A stretch of 64,000 bases of DNA from the NCBI RefSeq assembly GCF_023715365.1, contig NZ_JAMBNZ010000006.1, forward strand, positions 160,177-224,176, given 5' to 3'. A model generated the notes under the pieces. It saw nothing but the letters and a program-made list of their open reading frames with translations, was not told where the DNA came from and made no database searches. Numbering within the stretch: position 1 is the first letter of the stretch; each line of letters opens with the position of its first letter. Of the stretch, positions 26,201 through 32,253 are shown one piece after another. The translations under genes were made by a program, and so were the position numbers. This DNA comes from Georgenia satyanarayanai (GTDB lineage: Bacteria; Actinomycetota; Actinomycetes; Actinomycetales; Actinomycetaceae).

Positions 26201-28016
26201 CTTCACCGACGAGGACGGCACCGCGGACGACACGTTCACGGTCCCCGCGGTCGAGGGCGTCGAGTACGTCGTCGACGGCGAGGTCGTCGACGCCGGGACC
26301 CACCCGGGCTCCGGCACGGTCACCGTCACTGCCCGGGCATCGGAGGGCTACGTGCTCGCCGACGGCGCCACCACGACGTGGGAGCACACCTTCGCCACCG
26401 ACGGCGGCGAGCCCGAGCCCCCGGCCTGCGAGCCGGGAGCGGTCGAGGAGGGCTACCGCGCGCTGTTCGACGGCACGCAGGGCAGCCTGGACGCCTGGCG
26501 GATGGCGGGCCCCGGCAGCTTCGAGCTGCAGGAGGACTGCTCGATGCTGAGCGTCGGTGGCATGGGGCTGCTCTGGTACCCCGAGGAGCTGGGGGCCTAC
26601 AGCCTCAAGCTTGACTGGATGATGTCCGGGGATGACAACTCCGGTGTCTTCGTCGGGTTCCCGGACCCGGGCGACGACCCGTGGGTGGCCGTCAACGAGG
26701 GCTATGAGGTCCAGATCGACGCGACGGACGCGGACGACCGCACCACCGGTGCGATCTACACCTTCCAGAGCGCCGACCTGGAGGCCCGCGACGAGGCGCT
26801 CAACGCGCCGGGGGAGTGGAACTCCTACGAGATCGTCGTCCAGGGACAGAACATCAAGGTGTTCCTCAACGAGGTGCTGATCAACGACTTCGACAGCACC
26901 CATCCCGACCGTGACCTCACCTCCGGCTTCATCGGGCTGCAGAACCACGGCGAGGGGGACGACGTCTACTTCCGCAACGTGCGCGTGGCGGACCTCGAGG
27001 ACACCACCCCCGAGCCGGTGGAGGTGACGCCTGCGGCGGTGACCTTCACTGACCGGGCCGGCTTCGCGAACGACACGTTCACGGTCCCCGCGGTCGAGGG
27101 CGTCGAGTACGTCGTCGACGGCGAGGTCGTCGACGCCGGGACCCACCCGGGCTCCGGCACGGTCACCGTCACCGCTCGTGCGCTGGAGGGCTTCGTGCTG
27201 GCCGAGGGTGTGCAGACCCAGTGGTCCCACACCTTCTCCACCGCTGGTGGGCAGGGGCCGGTCCCGGCGCTGGGCAGCGGGTTCTTCCTCACCGATGACT
27301 GGTCGGGCACCACGCACTACGCGTTCCAGTACGGCCGGGCCACCGATGAGGTGTTCATCGGTGACTGGGACGGGGACGGCACGGACTCCATCGCCGTGCG
27401 CCGCGGGAACGCGTTCTACGTGTCGAACTCCCCGCGTGGTGGGGTGGCCGACGAGGTGTTCCACTACGGCCGGGCCGGTGACACGGTGCTGGTCGGTGAC
27501 TGGGACGGTGACGGGGTCGACACGCTGGCCGTGCGTCGCGGTAACCAGTACCTGGTGAAGAACACCCTCAGTGGCGGTGCGGCCGATCGGGTCATCGCCT
27601 ACGGCCGGGCCGGTGACACGGTCCTGGTCGGTGACTGGGACGGTGATGGTGCGGACACCCTGGCCGTGCGCCGGGGCAGTCAGTACTTCGTGAAGAACTC
27701 CATCGCCGGTGGCCGTGCGGATGTGGAGTTCCACTACGGCCGTGCCGGGGACGTCACGCTTGCTGGTGACTGGGACGGTGACGGCAAGGACACGCTGGCG
27801 GTACGTCGCGGTGCGGTCTACTACGCGAAGAACTCCCTGGCCGGTGGGCCGGCGGACGTCGTGGTGACCTACGGTCGCGCCACCGACGAGGCCTTCGTGG
27901 GTGACTGGAACGGTGACGGCCGTGACAGCCTGGGCCTGCGCCGGCTCCCGGCCACGGCAGTGTCCGCGGCCGCCGCGGTGGGCAGGGTGGTGATGACCAC
28001 GGCCAGGCTCGCCTGA
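20205..28016 (+). CDS. Secreted multidomain ThuA / sugar dehydrogenase / DUF1080 protein
   Basis: A 2603-residue exported protein; the ATG has GGAGGAAG upstream and a signal peptide ends near AVAET (residue ~38). Modules in order (approximate residues): ThuA (45-275); glucose/sorbosone dehydrogenase beta-propeller (282-735; GEDGLLGIALAPDF, GMGFRNPFQ-like MGFRNPFQFAID, VLDWGGGFG); PKD (745-828; YAWDFDGDGVVD); CBM6-like (875-1055); Ig-like (1067-1155); three concanavalin/DUF1349-like units (1158-1343, 1361-1555, 1561-1765); a CuZn-SOD-like module (1778-1913; HLHDGTC, GGHYKHDP); an Ig-like unit (1917-1983); repeat X (1988-2066); DUF1080 (2078-2263); repeat X again (2268-2347); five FG-GAP-like repeats (2357-2578). 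No LPxTG; the end repeats may bind the wall. By family it acts on extracellular glycosides or keto-sugars and probably belongs with the upstream importer operon. Activity is unproven. Confidence 0.88.
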   Translation: MRPDFRRGAWRALTAASASVLSLSLLTAVPAVAETTPPPGEDDGPQVLIFTKTTQYRHADAIDVGTPVLIDAFADAGIESVHTEDSSIFNDEDLAQFDALVMFQASGDPWNAEEKAALERYQQAGGGIAAIHNATDMRGDYEWWDEMIGALMPGHAATGSDPGLPGTVRVEDRAHPSTEHLPQRWERADEWYNYSANVRGEAHVLATMDESTYQPGGNAMGYDHPISWCKPYDGGRAWMTGMGHFGSHFTDEPDLVQHIVGGVEWAAGLAEGDCGGTDWSMYERVALDQNTSAPFGMDIADDGRVFFTELVRGQVQVYDPMTHTTTTALELDVYSGGEDGLLGIALAPDFADSGHLYLYYSPASEDDTDPANFISTLSRFTMDHETGIIDPATERVVLEVPARRLPDEPGHTGGVVEMDAQGNLYLGVGDDVNPHSEPSGGYAPLSEREGQFHDARATSANSNDLRGKILRITPVADIAADAEPGIGSTYTIPEGNMFDESQDTEDKTLPEIYAMGFRNPFQFAIDEKTGNISLADYSPDNGSDNPNRGPAGIAEWMLVEGPGFYGWPMCMGDNEPFRDVDYTTNPVTVGDYFDCENPVNDSIHNTGLTELPAAVAPDMWYGYQRASHPEIIPKGGGLAPMGGPFYSFDAELESDTKFPEYFDGQPFFFEWARNKMYSFLLDEEGTDLEKVNAFLPSEPFMAPIEAKFGPDGSMYVLDWGGGFGRHNPDSGLHRIDYVSGSRSPSAVATATPDSGQAPLEVTFDGSASSDPEKEELSYAWDFDGDGVVDSTEISPTTTYAANGVYDARLTVTDPHGKVGTTTVPVTVGNTRPEIRFNLPPTGAFFDFGDEISWDIEASDAEEEIADADIIVQPALGHDAHAHPAEPFSGRTGTVATSLGGGHSEDMNVFYVLDARYTDSGGDGVSSLTGQDTTLLFGKIREAEFFASSQGVTAAPSRDVEGHGTSISGQDGAWASYDPVNLINIDRLLLRVASATGGDIELRRDAPDGELLGTAEVSSTGGLSRYTDVAVEVTDPGESFELYVVFPGEGERRLNFIEADGKGVSPTSKPRVAITAPSGAESLDPGDITVTAEATDAENEITQVEFFVGDESIGVDDEAPYSVTWEATEESIFQLTAVATNDNGVSTTSRIVPVTVGEPFGDFSQFTNARGEFSRGEDGSFVITSGGGNMWNATDEYSSLYLPAGADENWSATVKIVSQGNSHGSAKAGLIVRNDMTAPGQSAGYAALGIRPSGGFEWLRSASGNGQLNASTAAGSTAYPAWARIVRDGDQYTAFHSTNGEDFTQIGQPVTLPGAASVQDLGLFVTAHHATATSEVVFSDFVFDDDPVVPGPDPEPGPGPVCQVSMSDEFDGESLDAQRWTTVRGDVSVADGGLRLPVTGGDIDGANTGPISYVGQPVPSGEWQVDTQVTLDHQRHWQYSGLMLHTGDDDYTKLTFTRSNNGSRFLEFWTESGGSRTPNAANVNLPADTPATIHLRLSSDGENVTAAYSVNGVDFTTLDGSATLDPEATVGVVAAGDTGAGDGVAVVDHVRITPDREDDGEREPSDEFEGDALDGCRWDATVRYNEENVSVADGELHILTAPGDINNDNPDSPENFILQSAPEGDWTVETRFHAPLVHQWQYAGLLAYGDDDEYVKLDVVARNAPGAALNLGAELVSEVDGSFGAGGNRSVDLAGEPEGDYWHLRMSRTGDSYAGWVSADGETWTPLGEPVTHAGDLSTVGLVAIGPEQTEPVTVSFDYFRVVDGDVEPPVDEDAPTVSGNVLGTSTGEFSPNHRTNLDIGGTATLLKHGDGTSVMVRATGLVPGEQYASHLHDGTCTDHGGHYKHDPNGPEAPPNEIWAASSTSNPKGNLVPNRNGIATGSGAATWIARQQPLSIMIHDSKLPGLPIACAEFAAYDAPASLIVSADDGEGSGVDTLEYALDGGEWTVYEGAVAVNEPGAHTAAFRATDAAGNTSEVHEIEFRVAGEVAEPTEVTPQAVTFTDEDGTADDTFTVPAVEGVEYVVDGEVVDAGTHPGSGTVTVTARASEGYVLADGATTTWEHTFATDGGEPEPPACEPGAVEEGYRALFDGTQGSLDAWRMAGPGSFELQEDCSMLSVGGMGLLWYPEELGAYSLKLDWMMSGDDNSGVFVGFPDPGDDPWVAVNEGYEVQIDATDADDRTTGAIYTFQSADLEARDEALNAPGEWNSYEIVVQGQNIKVFLNEVLINDFDSTHPDRDLTSGFIGLQNHGEGDDVYFRNVRVADLEDTTPEPVEVTPAAVTFTDRAGFANDTFTVPAVEGVEYVVDGEVVDAGTHPGSGTVTVTARALEGFVLAEGVQTQWSHTFSTAGGQGPVPALGSGFFLTDDWSGTTHYAFQYGRATDEVFIGDWDGDGTDSIAVRRGNAFYVSNSPRGGVADEVFHYGRAGDTVLVGDWDGDGVDTLAVRRGNQYLVKNTLSGGAADRVIAYGRAGDTVLVGDWDGDGADTLAVRRGSQYFVKNSIAGGRADVEFHYGRAGDVTLAGDWDGDGKDTLAVRRGAVYYAKNSLAGGPADVVVTYGRATDEAFVGDWNGDGRDSLGLRRLPATAVSAAAAVGRVVMTTARLA
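26227..26329 (+). repeat. 103-bp identical repeat, copy 1
   Basis: Bases 26227-26329 are identical to 27070-27172 (offset 843). The repeat encodes DTFTVPAVEGVEYVVDGEVV and onward in the X domain on the N-terminal side of DUF1080. Confidence 0.95.
27070..27172 (+). repeat. 103-bp identical repeat, copy 2
   Basis: The second copy, in the X domain on the C-terminal side of DUF1080. Sequence on each side of the repeat diverges at once, so the identity reflects recent duplication or gene conversion. Confidence 0.95.
27316..27950 (+). repeat. Five 135-bp FG-GAP-like tandem repeats
   Basis: The motif GDWDGDG (Asp-rich, calcium-loop-like; GDWNGDG in the last unit) is encoded at 27360, 27495, 27630, 27765 and 27900, an exact 135-bp (45-residue) period. 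Each unit ends in a YGRA...D turn. Confidence 0.93.
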
Positions 28017-28030
28017 CACGTCCTGCAGTG

Positions 28031-28068
28031 CCGACAGCTGGGCTCCTTCCGGGGAGTCCAGCTGTCGG
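28031..28068 (+). terminator. Terminator after the secreted megaprotein
   Basis: A perfect 11-bp stem, CCGACAGCTGG (28031-28041) with CCAGCTGTCGG (28058-28068), and an inner CTCC/GGAG helix, 14 bases after the stop. The arm resembles the dispersed GCCGACAGCCGG palindrome family. Confidence 0.75.
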
Positions 28069-28123
28069 TGTCTGTGGGCACCGAAGCGTGCCCACCGCGC
28101 GCCGGGTCAGCTCGGTGGGAGCC

Positions 28124-28798
28124 CTACGGCCTGACGGCGACGAACCGGGCGTCGACCTGGGCCGTGATCTCGATGTCCTGCGGGACGAGCTGCAGCATGT
28201 CATCCGCCGCCGGGGCGGCCATGGCGCGCGCGAACGGTGCGCCGCCGTCGTCGACCGGGCGAAGCCCGTCACCGAGCATCCCGGCGTCGGCGAGCGCGAC
28301 GGCCCGGACGCCGTCGAGCCCGAGCGCCGCGGCGTAGGCGCCGGCCTTCGCCCGGGCCTCCTCCACCGCCGCGGACCGGGCCCGGTGCTCGAGCTCCTGC
28401 TTGCGTGCGGCGGTCAGGGCCCACTCCACCCGGTCGACGCCGAACCCCGGGACGGTGGCCGCCTCGGACAGCCAGCGGCCCAGCCGCGCGAAGTCGCGGA
28501 ACTTCACGTGCAGCTCGGCGCGGGCATGATGGACGATCGGGAGCTGCTTGCCCTCCGTGTTCCACGGACGCTCGGCCCAGGTGCGGACGTCCTGGGCGGA
28601 CCACCAGGTCACCGGCCCGTGCGCCGGGTCGTGGAGTGCCGTCACGCTCGTGTGCAACCGGCCCGCCTGCTCGACGACGGCGGCGTACACCCGGTCCGCA
28701 TCCGGGCCCTCGAGCCCGAGCTGGGCGTGCACGGTGGCACGCTCGGCCGGGTGGAAGACGTGGCTCGAGCCGCGGACGGTGATCTCGACGTCACTCAT
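28124..28798 (-). CDS. SIMPL (DUF541) domain protein
   Basis: A 224-residue protein of the SIMPL/DUF541 family: an N-terminal strand pattern VEITVRGSSHVFHPAERATV, then the conserved AVEEARAKAGAYAAALGL region near residue 150-170 and QDIEITAQVDARF at the end. There is no signal peptide from the chosen start, which is unusual because many family members are exported. The ATG at 28798 is preferred over an upstream extension: a TACCGT -10 box lies 8 nt before it, so the mRNA is probably leaderless. Function unknown; relatives have been linked to oxidative stress and signalling-complex interaction. Convergent with the megaprotein gene across a terminator. Confidence 0.8.
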   Translation of the reverse strand: MSDVEITVRGSSHVFHPAERATVHAQLGLEGPDADRVYAAVVEQAGRLHTSVTALHDPAHGPVTWWSAQDVRTWAERPWNTEGKQLPIVHHARAELHVKFRDFARLGRWLSEAATVPGFGVDRVEWALTAARKQELEHRARSAAVEEARAKAGAYAAALGLDGVRAVALADAGMLGDGLRPVDDGGAPFARAMAAPAADDMLQLVPQDIEITAQVDARFVAVRP

Positions 28799-28845
28799 GG
28801 CTCGCACGGTACCGCGGCGAGGACCGGCGCAGGGGCGTCGGGCTG

Positions 28846-29034
28846 TCACCCGCCGAGCTGGTCGCCCGCCACCCGGGAGAACACCCACTCGTGGACGTCC
28901 TGCCACACCGCGCCCAGCCCCAGGGCGGTGCCGGCAGCGACCACTGCGCAGCCGAGGACGAAAAGCGCCAGCAGCACCAGCGCGCGCCGCAGCCGCAGCT
29001 CGGCCTCCTCGAGCGGGACCGGGACGGGGACCAT
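28846..29034 (-). CDS. Small single-pass membrane protein coupled to ABC permease
   Basis: A 62-residue protein starting MVPVPVPLEEAELRLRRA, with one membrane helix (LVLLALFVLGCAVVAAGTAL) and a hydrophilic C-terminus. Its ATG overlaps the stop of the FtsX-type permease gene (ATGA), and it ends the three-gene ABC operon. It is too short for most ORF callers, but the overlap and the clean membrane helix support it. A regulatory subunit of the transporter is plausible from position; no family is recognised. Confidence 0.65.
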   Translation of the reverse strand: MVPVPVPLEEAELRLRRALVLLALFVLGCAVVAAGTALGLGAVWQDVHEWVFSRVAGDQLGG

Positions 29035-30425
29035 CACGACCTCCCCTCGGCCAGGACGCCGCGGAGCACGCTCCTGGACGTCGTGACCCCGAGACGGACG
29101 AGGAGCACCCCACCGACGATGCTCGCCGCGGTGACGAGGACCGAGATCGGCGCGGTGACGACGGCGATCCCGACGAGCGGGAGGACGAGCGTGCCCGAGG
29201 CGGCCACCGCGATGACGGTGACGACGACGAGGGGCTTCATCACGGTGCGGCGCTGGGCCACGACCATCGTCGCCTCCGGCATCCCGAGCCGGTCGAGGCT
29301 GCGGTAGAGCTCGGCGCGGTCGAGGACCTCGGCGGCCTGGGTGACGCCGGCGGACACGGCGACCATGAGGAAGGTGGCGACGAGCGTGATGACGATGCCC
29401 GTCTGGACGTCCACGAGCAGCATCTGGTCGTCGCGGCTGCTCATGTCCGCGGTCACCCTCATCACCGCGACGCCGCTGCCGGCCACGACCGCGACGAAGC
29501 ACGCCATGACCACGCCGCTGACCTGCCGCCACACCGCCTTGGGCGACTGCGCCATGCTGCGGGCGGCCAGCAGCTGCGCCGGCGTGTGCGCCCGCCGCAG
29601 CTGGCGGCGCGCGAGCCGCGCAACCACCCACGGGCCGAGCAGGTTGAGCACGGCGAGCACACTCCCGAAGCCCCCGAGGAGGACGGCCATCATGACGGCG
29701 AGGTCCGCGTAGCTGCCCTGCATCGCGACGGCGGCGGCACCGATGACGACGACGCTGACGGCGGCCCGCACCCACCCGACCGTGGGGGCGTCGGTCCGGC
29801 GCCGGACCCCGAGCGGGGAGATGCTCACCTGCCGCAGGCCGACGACGGCGCTCACGGCGGCGAGCAGGACGACGGTGACGACCGCCAGCAGGACGACCCA
29901 CGGTGCCAGCCAGAAGGCGCTGCCGATCGGCTCACCGCGGAAGTGGATGAGCGCGACGATGGGAGCGAGGACGACGTACCCGGCGACTCCGGCGAGCGCG
30001 CCGGTCAGCGCGACGGTCGCGGCCTCGAGCACGGTCATCCTGGCGACCGTCGCCGTCGTCGCCCCGAGGAGGCGCAGCGTGGCGAGGCGGTCGTCGCGCC
30101 GCCGGGCCGAGAGCCGCGCCGCGGCGCCGCCGAGGGAGGCGAGCGGGACGACGAGCAGGACGACGGCGAGTGCCGCGAAGAGCTGGTAGGCGAGGGCGTA
30201 GCTGTCGTCCCACTGCCGGAAGGACAGGGCGCCGGCGAGGACGGTGAGAAGGAGCGTCGTCGTCGCGGCGAAGGCGACGACCGGCAGGAGCAGCACCGCC
30301 GACCGCGCGCTGCCGCGGCGGGCGAGGAGCATGCCCACCGGGAGCACCACCCCGGTACCGCTGCCGGCCGGTGGCGGGGGAGGGGCCAGCGTGGGCGCTG
30401 ACGTCGGGCCCGTCACCGTGCTCAT
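29034..30425 (-). CDS. FtsX-family ABC transporter permease
   Basis: A 463-residue permease with about eight to ten membrane segments in two halves, each with FtsX-like features (RRRDDRLATLRLLGATTATV in the first half; RAELYRSLDRLGMPEATMVV in the second). Such proteins pair with LolD/MacB-type ATPases in export of peptides or antimicrobials, or in mechanotransmission. The ATG at 30425 overlaps the ATPase stop, and the gene's own stop overlaps the small membrane gene, so all three genes are coupled. No large extracytoplasmic domain is seen between the membrane segments, unlike MacB. Confidence 0.88.
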   Translation of the reverse strand: MSTVTGPTSAPTLAPPPPPAGSGTGVVLPVGMLLARRGSARSAVLLLPVVAFAATTTLLLTVLAGALSFRQWDDSYALAYQLFAALAVVLLVVPLASLGGAAARLSARRRDDRLATLRLLGATTATVARMTVLEAATVALTGALAGVAGYVVLAPIVALIHFRGEPIGSAFWLAPWVVLLAVVTVVLLAAVSAVVGLRQVSISPLGVRRRTDAPTVGWVRAAVSVVVIGAAAVAMQGSYADLAVMMAVLLGGFGSVLAVLNLLGPWVVARLARRQLRRAHTPAQLLAARSMAQSPKAVWRQVSGVVMACFVAVVAGSGVAVMRVTADMSSRDDQMLLVDVQTGIVITLVATFLMVAVSAGVTQAAEVLDRAELYRSLDRLGMPEATMVVAQRRTVMKPLVVVTVIAVAASGTLVLPLVGIAVVTAPISVLVTAASIVGGVLLVRLGVTTSRSVLRGVLAEGRS

Positions 30426-31150
30426 GAGCGGGAGTCCCCGACGACGCACCCGTCCCGCAGCCGCAGGACGCGCGTGCACTGCGCGGCGACCGTCTCGTCG
30501 TGGGTGACGACGACAAGGGTGCGGCCGGCACCGGTCGTGGCGTGGAGGAGGGCCTGCATGACCTCGCGGGAGGTGTCGCTGTCCAGCGCGCCGGTGGGCT
30601 CGTCCGCGAAGACGACCTCCGCGCCGGTCACCTGCGCCCGCGCGATCGCCACGCGCTGGGCCTGGCCACCGGACAGCTGGCCGATGCGGCGGTCCTCCAT
30701 CCCGGCCAGGCCGAGGTAGCGCAGCCAGACGGCGGCGTGGTGCTCGGCCGCCGGCCGCCCGACCCCCTGAAGCATGAGCGCCATCGCGACGTTCTCCACG
30801 GCGGTGAGCTCGGGGATGAGCAGCCCCTCCTGGAAGACGAAGCCGAGACGCTCGCGGCGCAGCCTGGAGCGCTCCGCGTCGGACATGGAGCTGATGACGA
30901 CGGGCCCGTGGCTCGTGGAGAGCAGGACCTGGCCGCTGCTCGGGCGGATGATCCCGGCGAGGCAGTGGAGCAGGGTCGTCTTGCCGGAGCCGGAGGCTCC
31001 CATGACGGCGACCGACTCCCCGGCCCGCAGGTCGACGTCGACCCCGGCCAGCGCCGTCGTCATCCCGTAGGTCATGGTGAGGCCGCGAGTGCTGAGGACC
31101 GGCACCGCGGCGGTGGTGGGTGGTGGCGGGGCGGAGGTGTGGGCTGTCAT
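30422..31150 (-). CDS. ABC transporter ATP-binding protein (LolD/MacB type)
   Basis: A 242-residue ATPase of the lipoprotein/antimicrobial-peptide exporter class. Walker A is GASGSGKTT, signature LSGGQAQRVAIARA, Walker B VVFADEPTGALD, and the switch histidine is in VVTHDETVAAQC. The start at 31150 is chosen because the protein begins with a short linker just before the conserved TYGMTTALAGVDVDLRAGE; the frame open further upstream is Pro/Gly-rich and unlikely coding. First gene of a three-gene operon with the FtsX permease and a 62-residue membrane protein. No adjacent two-component system is present. Confidence 0.92.
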   Translation of the reverse strand: MTAHTSAPPPPTTAAVPVLSTRGLTMTYGMTTALAGVDVDLRAGESVAVMGASGSGKTTLLHCLAGIIRPSSGQVLLSTSHGPVVISSMSDAERSRLRRERLGFVFQEGLLIPELTAVENVAMALMLQGVGRPAAEHHAAVWLRYLGLAGMEDRRIGQLSGGQAQRVAIARAQVTGAEVVFADEPTGALDSDTSREVMQALLHATTGAGRTLVVVTHDETVAAQCTRVLRLRDGCVVGDSRS

Positions 31151-31322
31151 GGCTCCAGCCTCCGGCCGCGACCAGCCGGGGCGCGTCGGGCGGGGGACTG
31201 ATCCTGCGCCGTCGCCGTCCCCTCCCGGGTGGAGGACGTGTCCACCGAGGGGTGGACACGCTGCGGATGCGAGCCCCGCGCCCCCGGCGGATCCTGGAGG
31301 CCCGACGAGAAGGAGGCGGCAC

Positions 31323-31595
31323 ATGCCCGGCAAGCAGGACCCCGGCCCCAGCGTCAAGGACAAGGAGCTCTACGAGTCCCTCCGCGACGAGGGCAACTCC
31401 AAGGAGAAGTCGGCCCGCATCGCCAACGCCGCGGCCAACAGCTCACGCAGCGACGTGGGGGAGAAGGGCGGCCACTCCGGCTCCTACGAGGACTGGACGG
31501 TCGACGACCTCCAGGACCGCGCGCGGGAGATCGGCATCGACGGCCGGTCGAGCATGAACAAGGACGAGCTCATCAAGGCCCTCCGCAACCACTGA
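31323..31595 (+). CDS. Rho-N/SAP-like small protein
   Basis: A 90-residue hydrophilic protein. The N-terminal half (DKELYESLRDEGNSKEKSAR and IANAAANSSRSDVG) matches small actinobacterial stress-type proteins, and the C-terminal half (WTVDDLQDRAREIGIDGRSS, NKDELIKALR) is a Rho termination factor N-terminal/SAP-like helix-extended-loop-helix fold that could bind nucleic acid. GAAGGAGG lies 6-13 bases upstream of the ATG. It is divergent from the ABC exporter, with ~170 bases between the starts. Followed by a palindromic repeat that may terminate it. Confidence 0.8.
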   Translation: MPGKQDPGPSVKDKELYESLRDEGNSKEKSARIANAAANSSRSDVGEKGGHSGSYEDWTVDDLQDRAREIGIDGRSSMNKDELIKALRNH

Positions 31596-31607
31596 CCCAC
31601 CCCCTGA

Positions 31608-31631
31608 CGCCGACAGCCGGATTCCTCGCGG
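31608..31631 (+). repeat. Dispersed palindrome half-element (copy a)
   Basis: CGCCGACAGCCGGATTCCTC followed by GCGG, repeated exactly at 31653-31676. One member of a family also seen at 39248 and, in a variant form, at 61414. Confidence 0.8.
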
Positions 31632-31652
31632 TCGACCGAGCACCACCCCTCG

Positions 31653-31695
31653 CGCCGACAGCCGGATTCCTCGCGGAGAGATCCGGCTGTCGGCG
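31653..31695. repeat. Dispersed palindrome (copy b), hairpin
   Basis: The same 24 bases as copy a, followed by an inverted arm: CGCCGACAGCCGGAT (31653-31667) pairs perfectly with ATCCGGCTGTCGGCG (31681-31695), with CTC/GAG inside the loop. It may act as the terminator of the upstream small gene. Confidence 0.8.
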
Positions 31696-31763
31696 CAGGG
31701 CGTCCCCGGCGGGGAAGGGGCTTTGGTCCCGAGGGTGGGCGACCTCACCATGCTCTGCGATAG

Positions 31764-31776
31764 ATGCATGCTGCAT
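31764..31776. promoter_or_regulatory. Probable MarR autoregulatory operator
   Basis: The palindrome ATGCA-TGC-TGCAT lies 9 bases upstream of a TATCGT -10 box (31785-31790) that serves the GTG at 31798. A repressor bound here would block the -35/spacer region of the marR-MFS operon. Confidence 0.55.
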
Positions 31777-31797
31777 GTAAGGGTTATCGTGGACATC

Positions 31798-32253
31798 GTG
31801 ACCGCAGCTCAGCACGACGTCCTCGAAGGCCTCATCGACGCGCTGGCCGACCTCACCCGTCGCCACCGCAACCTCACCGTCCGCCTCTCTCGGGAGTCCG
31901 GCCGGCCCGCCTCCCAGGTGGCGGTCCTCGCCTCTCTCGCCCGCCAGGGGGAGTGCCGCATCGCCGACGTGGCCGAGGACCTGCTCGTCGACCCTTCCGT
32001 GGTGAGCCGGCACGTGAGTCCGCTCGAGCAGGACGGCAGCGTCGAGCGCCGCCAAGACCCGGCGGACGCGCGCGCCGCGCTCCTGCGGCTCACGCCCACG
32101 GGCGAGGACGCGCTCGCGGCGGTCCGTCAGCTGCGCCGTCGCCACCTCGAGTCGGCCCTCACCGACTGGAGTGAGCACGACGTCGCCCAGCTCACCGACG
32201 TGCTGGACACTGTGGCCCGCTTCCTCGACGCGACCCAGGAGGTGGCGCGCTGA
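31798..32253 (+). CDS. MarR-family transcriptional regulator
   Basis: A 151-residue winged-helix regulator. The core is ASQVAVLASLARQGECRIAD, then VAEDLLVDPSVVSRHVSPLE (recognition helix), then the wing RRQDPADARAALLRLTPTGE, all typical of MarR. The GTG at 31798 is chosen because TATCGT lies 8 nt upstream (leaderless); ATG or GTG codons further upstream would place the promoter and the palindrome inside the coding region. Translation is coupled to the following MFS gene (TGATG overlap), the classic MarR/efflux arrangement, so it probably represses its own operon and responds to a transported compound. Confidence 0.9.
   Translation: MTAAQHDVLEGLIDALADLTRRHRNLTVRLSRESGRPASQVAVLASLARQGECRIADVAEDLLVDPSVVSRHVSPLEQDGSVERRQDPADARAALLRLTPTGEDALAAVRQLRRRHLESALTDWSEHDVAQLTDVLDTVARFLDATQEVAR

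Noticed and set aside
24624..28019. 1131-residue open frame on the minus strand
   Set aside because: Antisense shadow of the same gene; the internal repeats of the real gene are mirrored, with no start signal or family.
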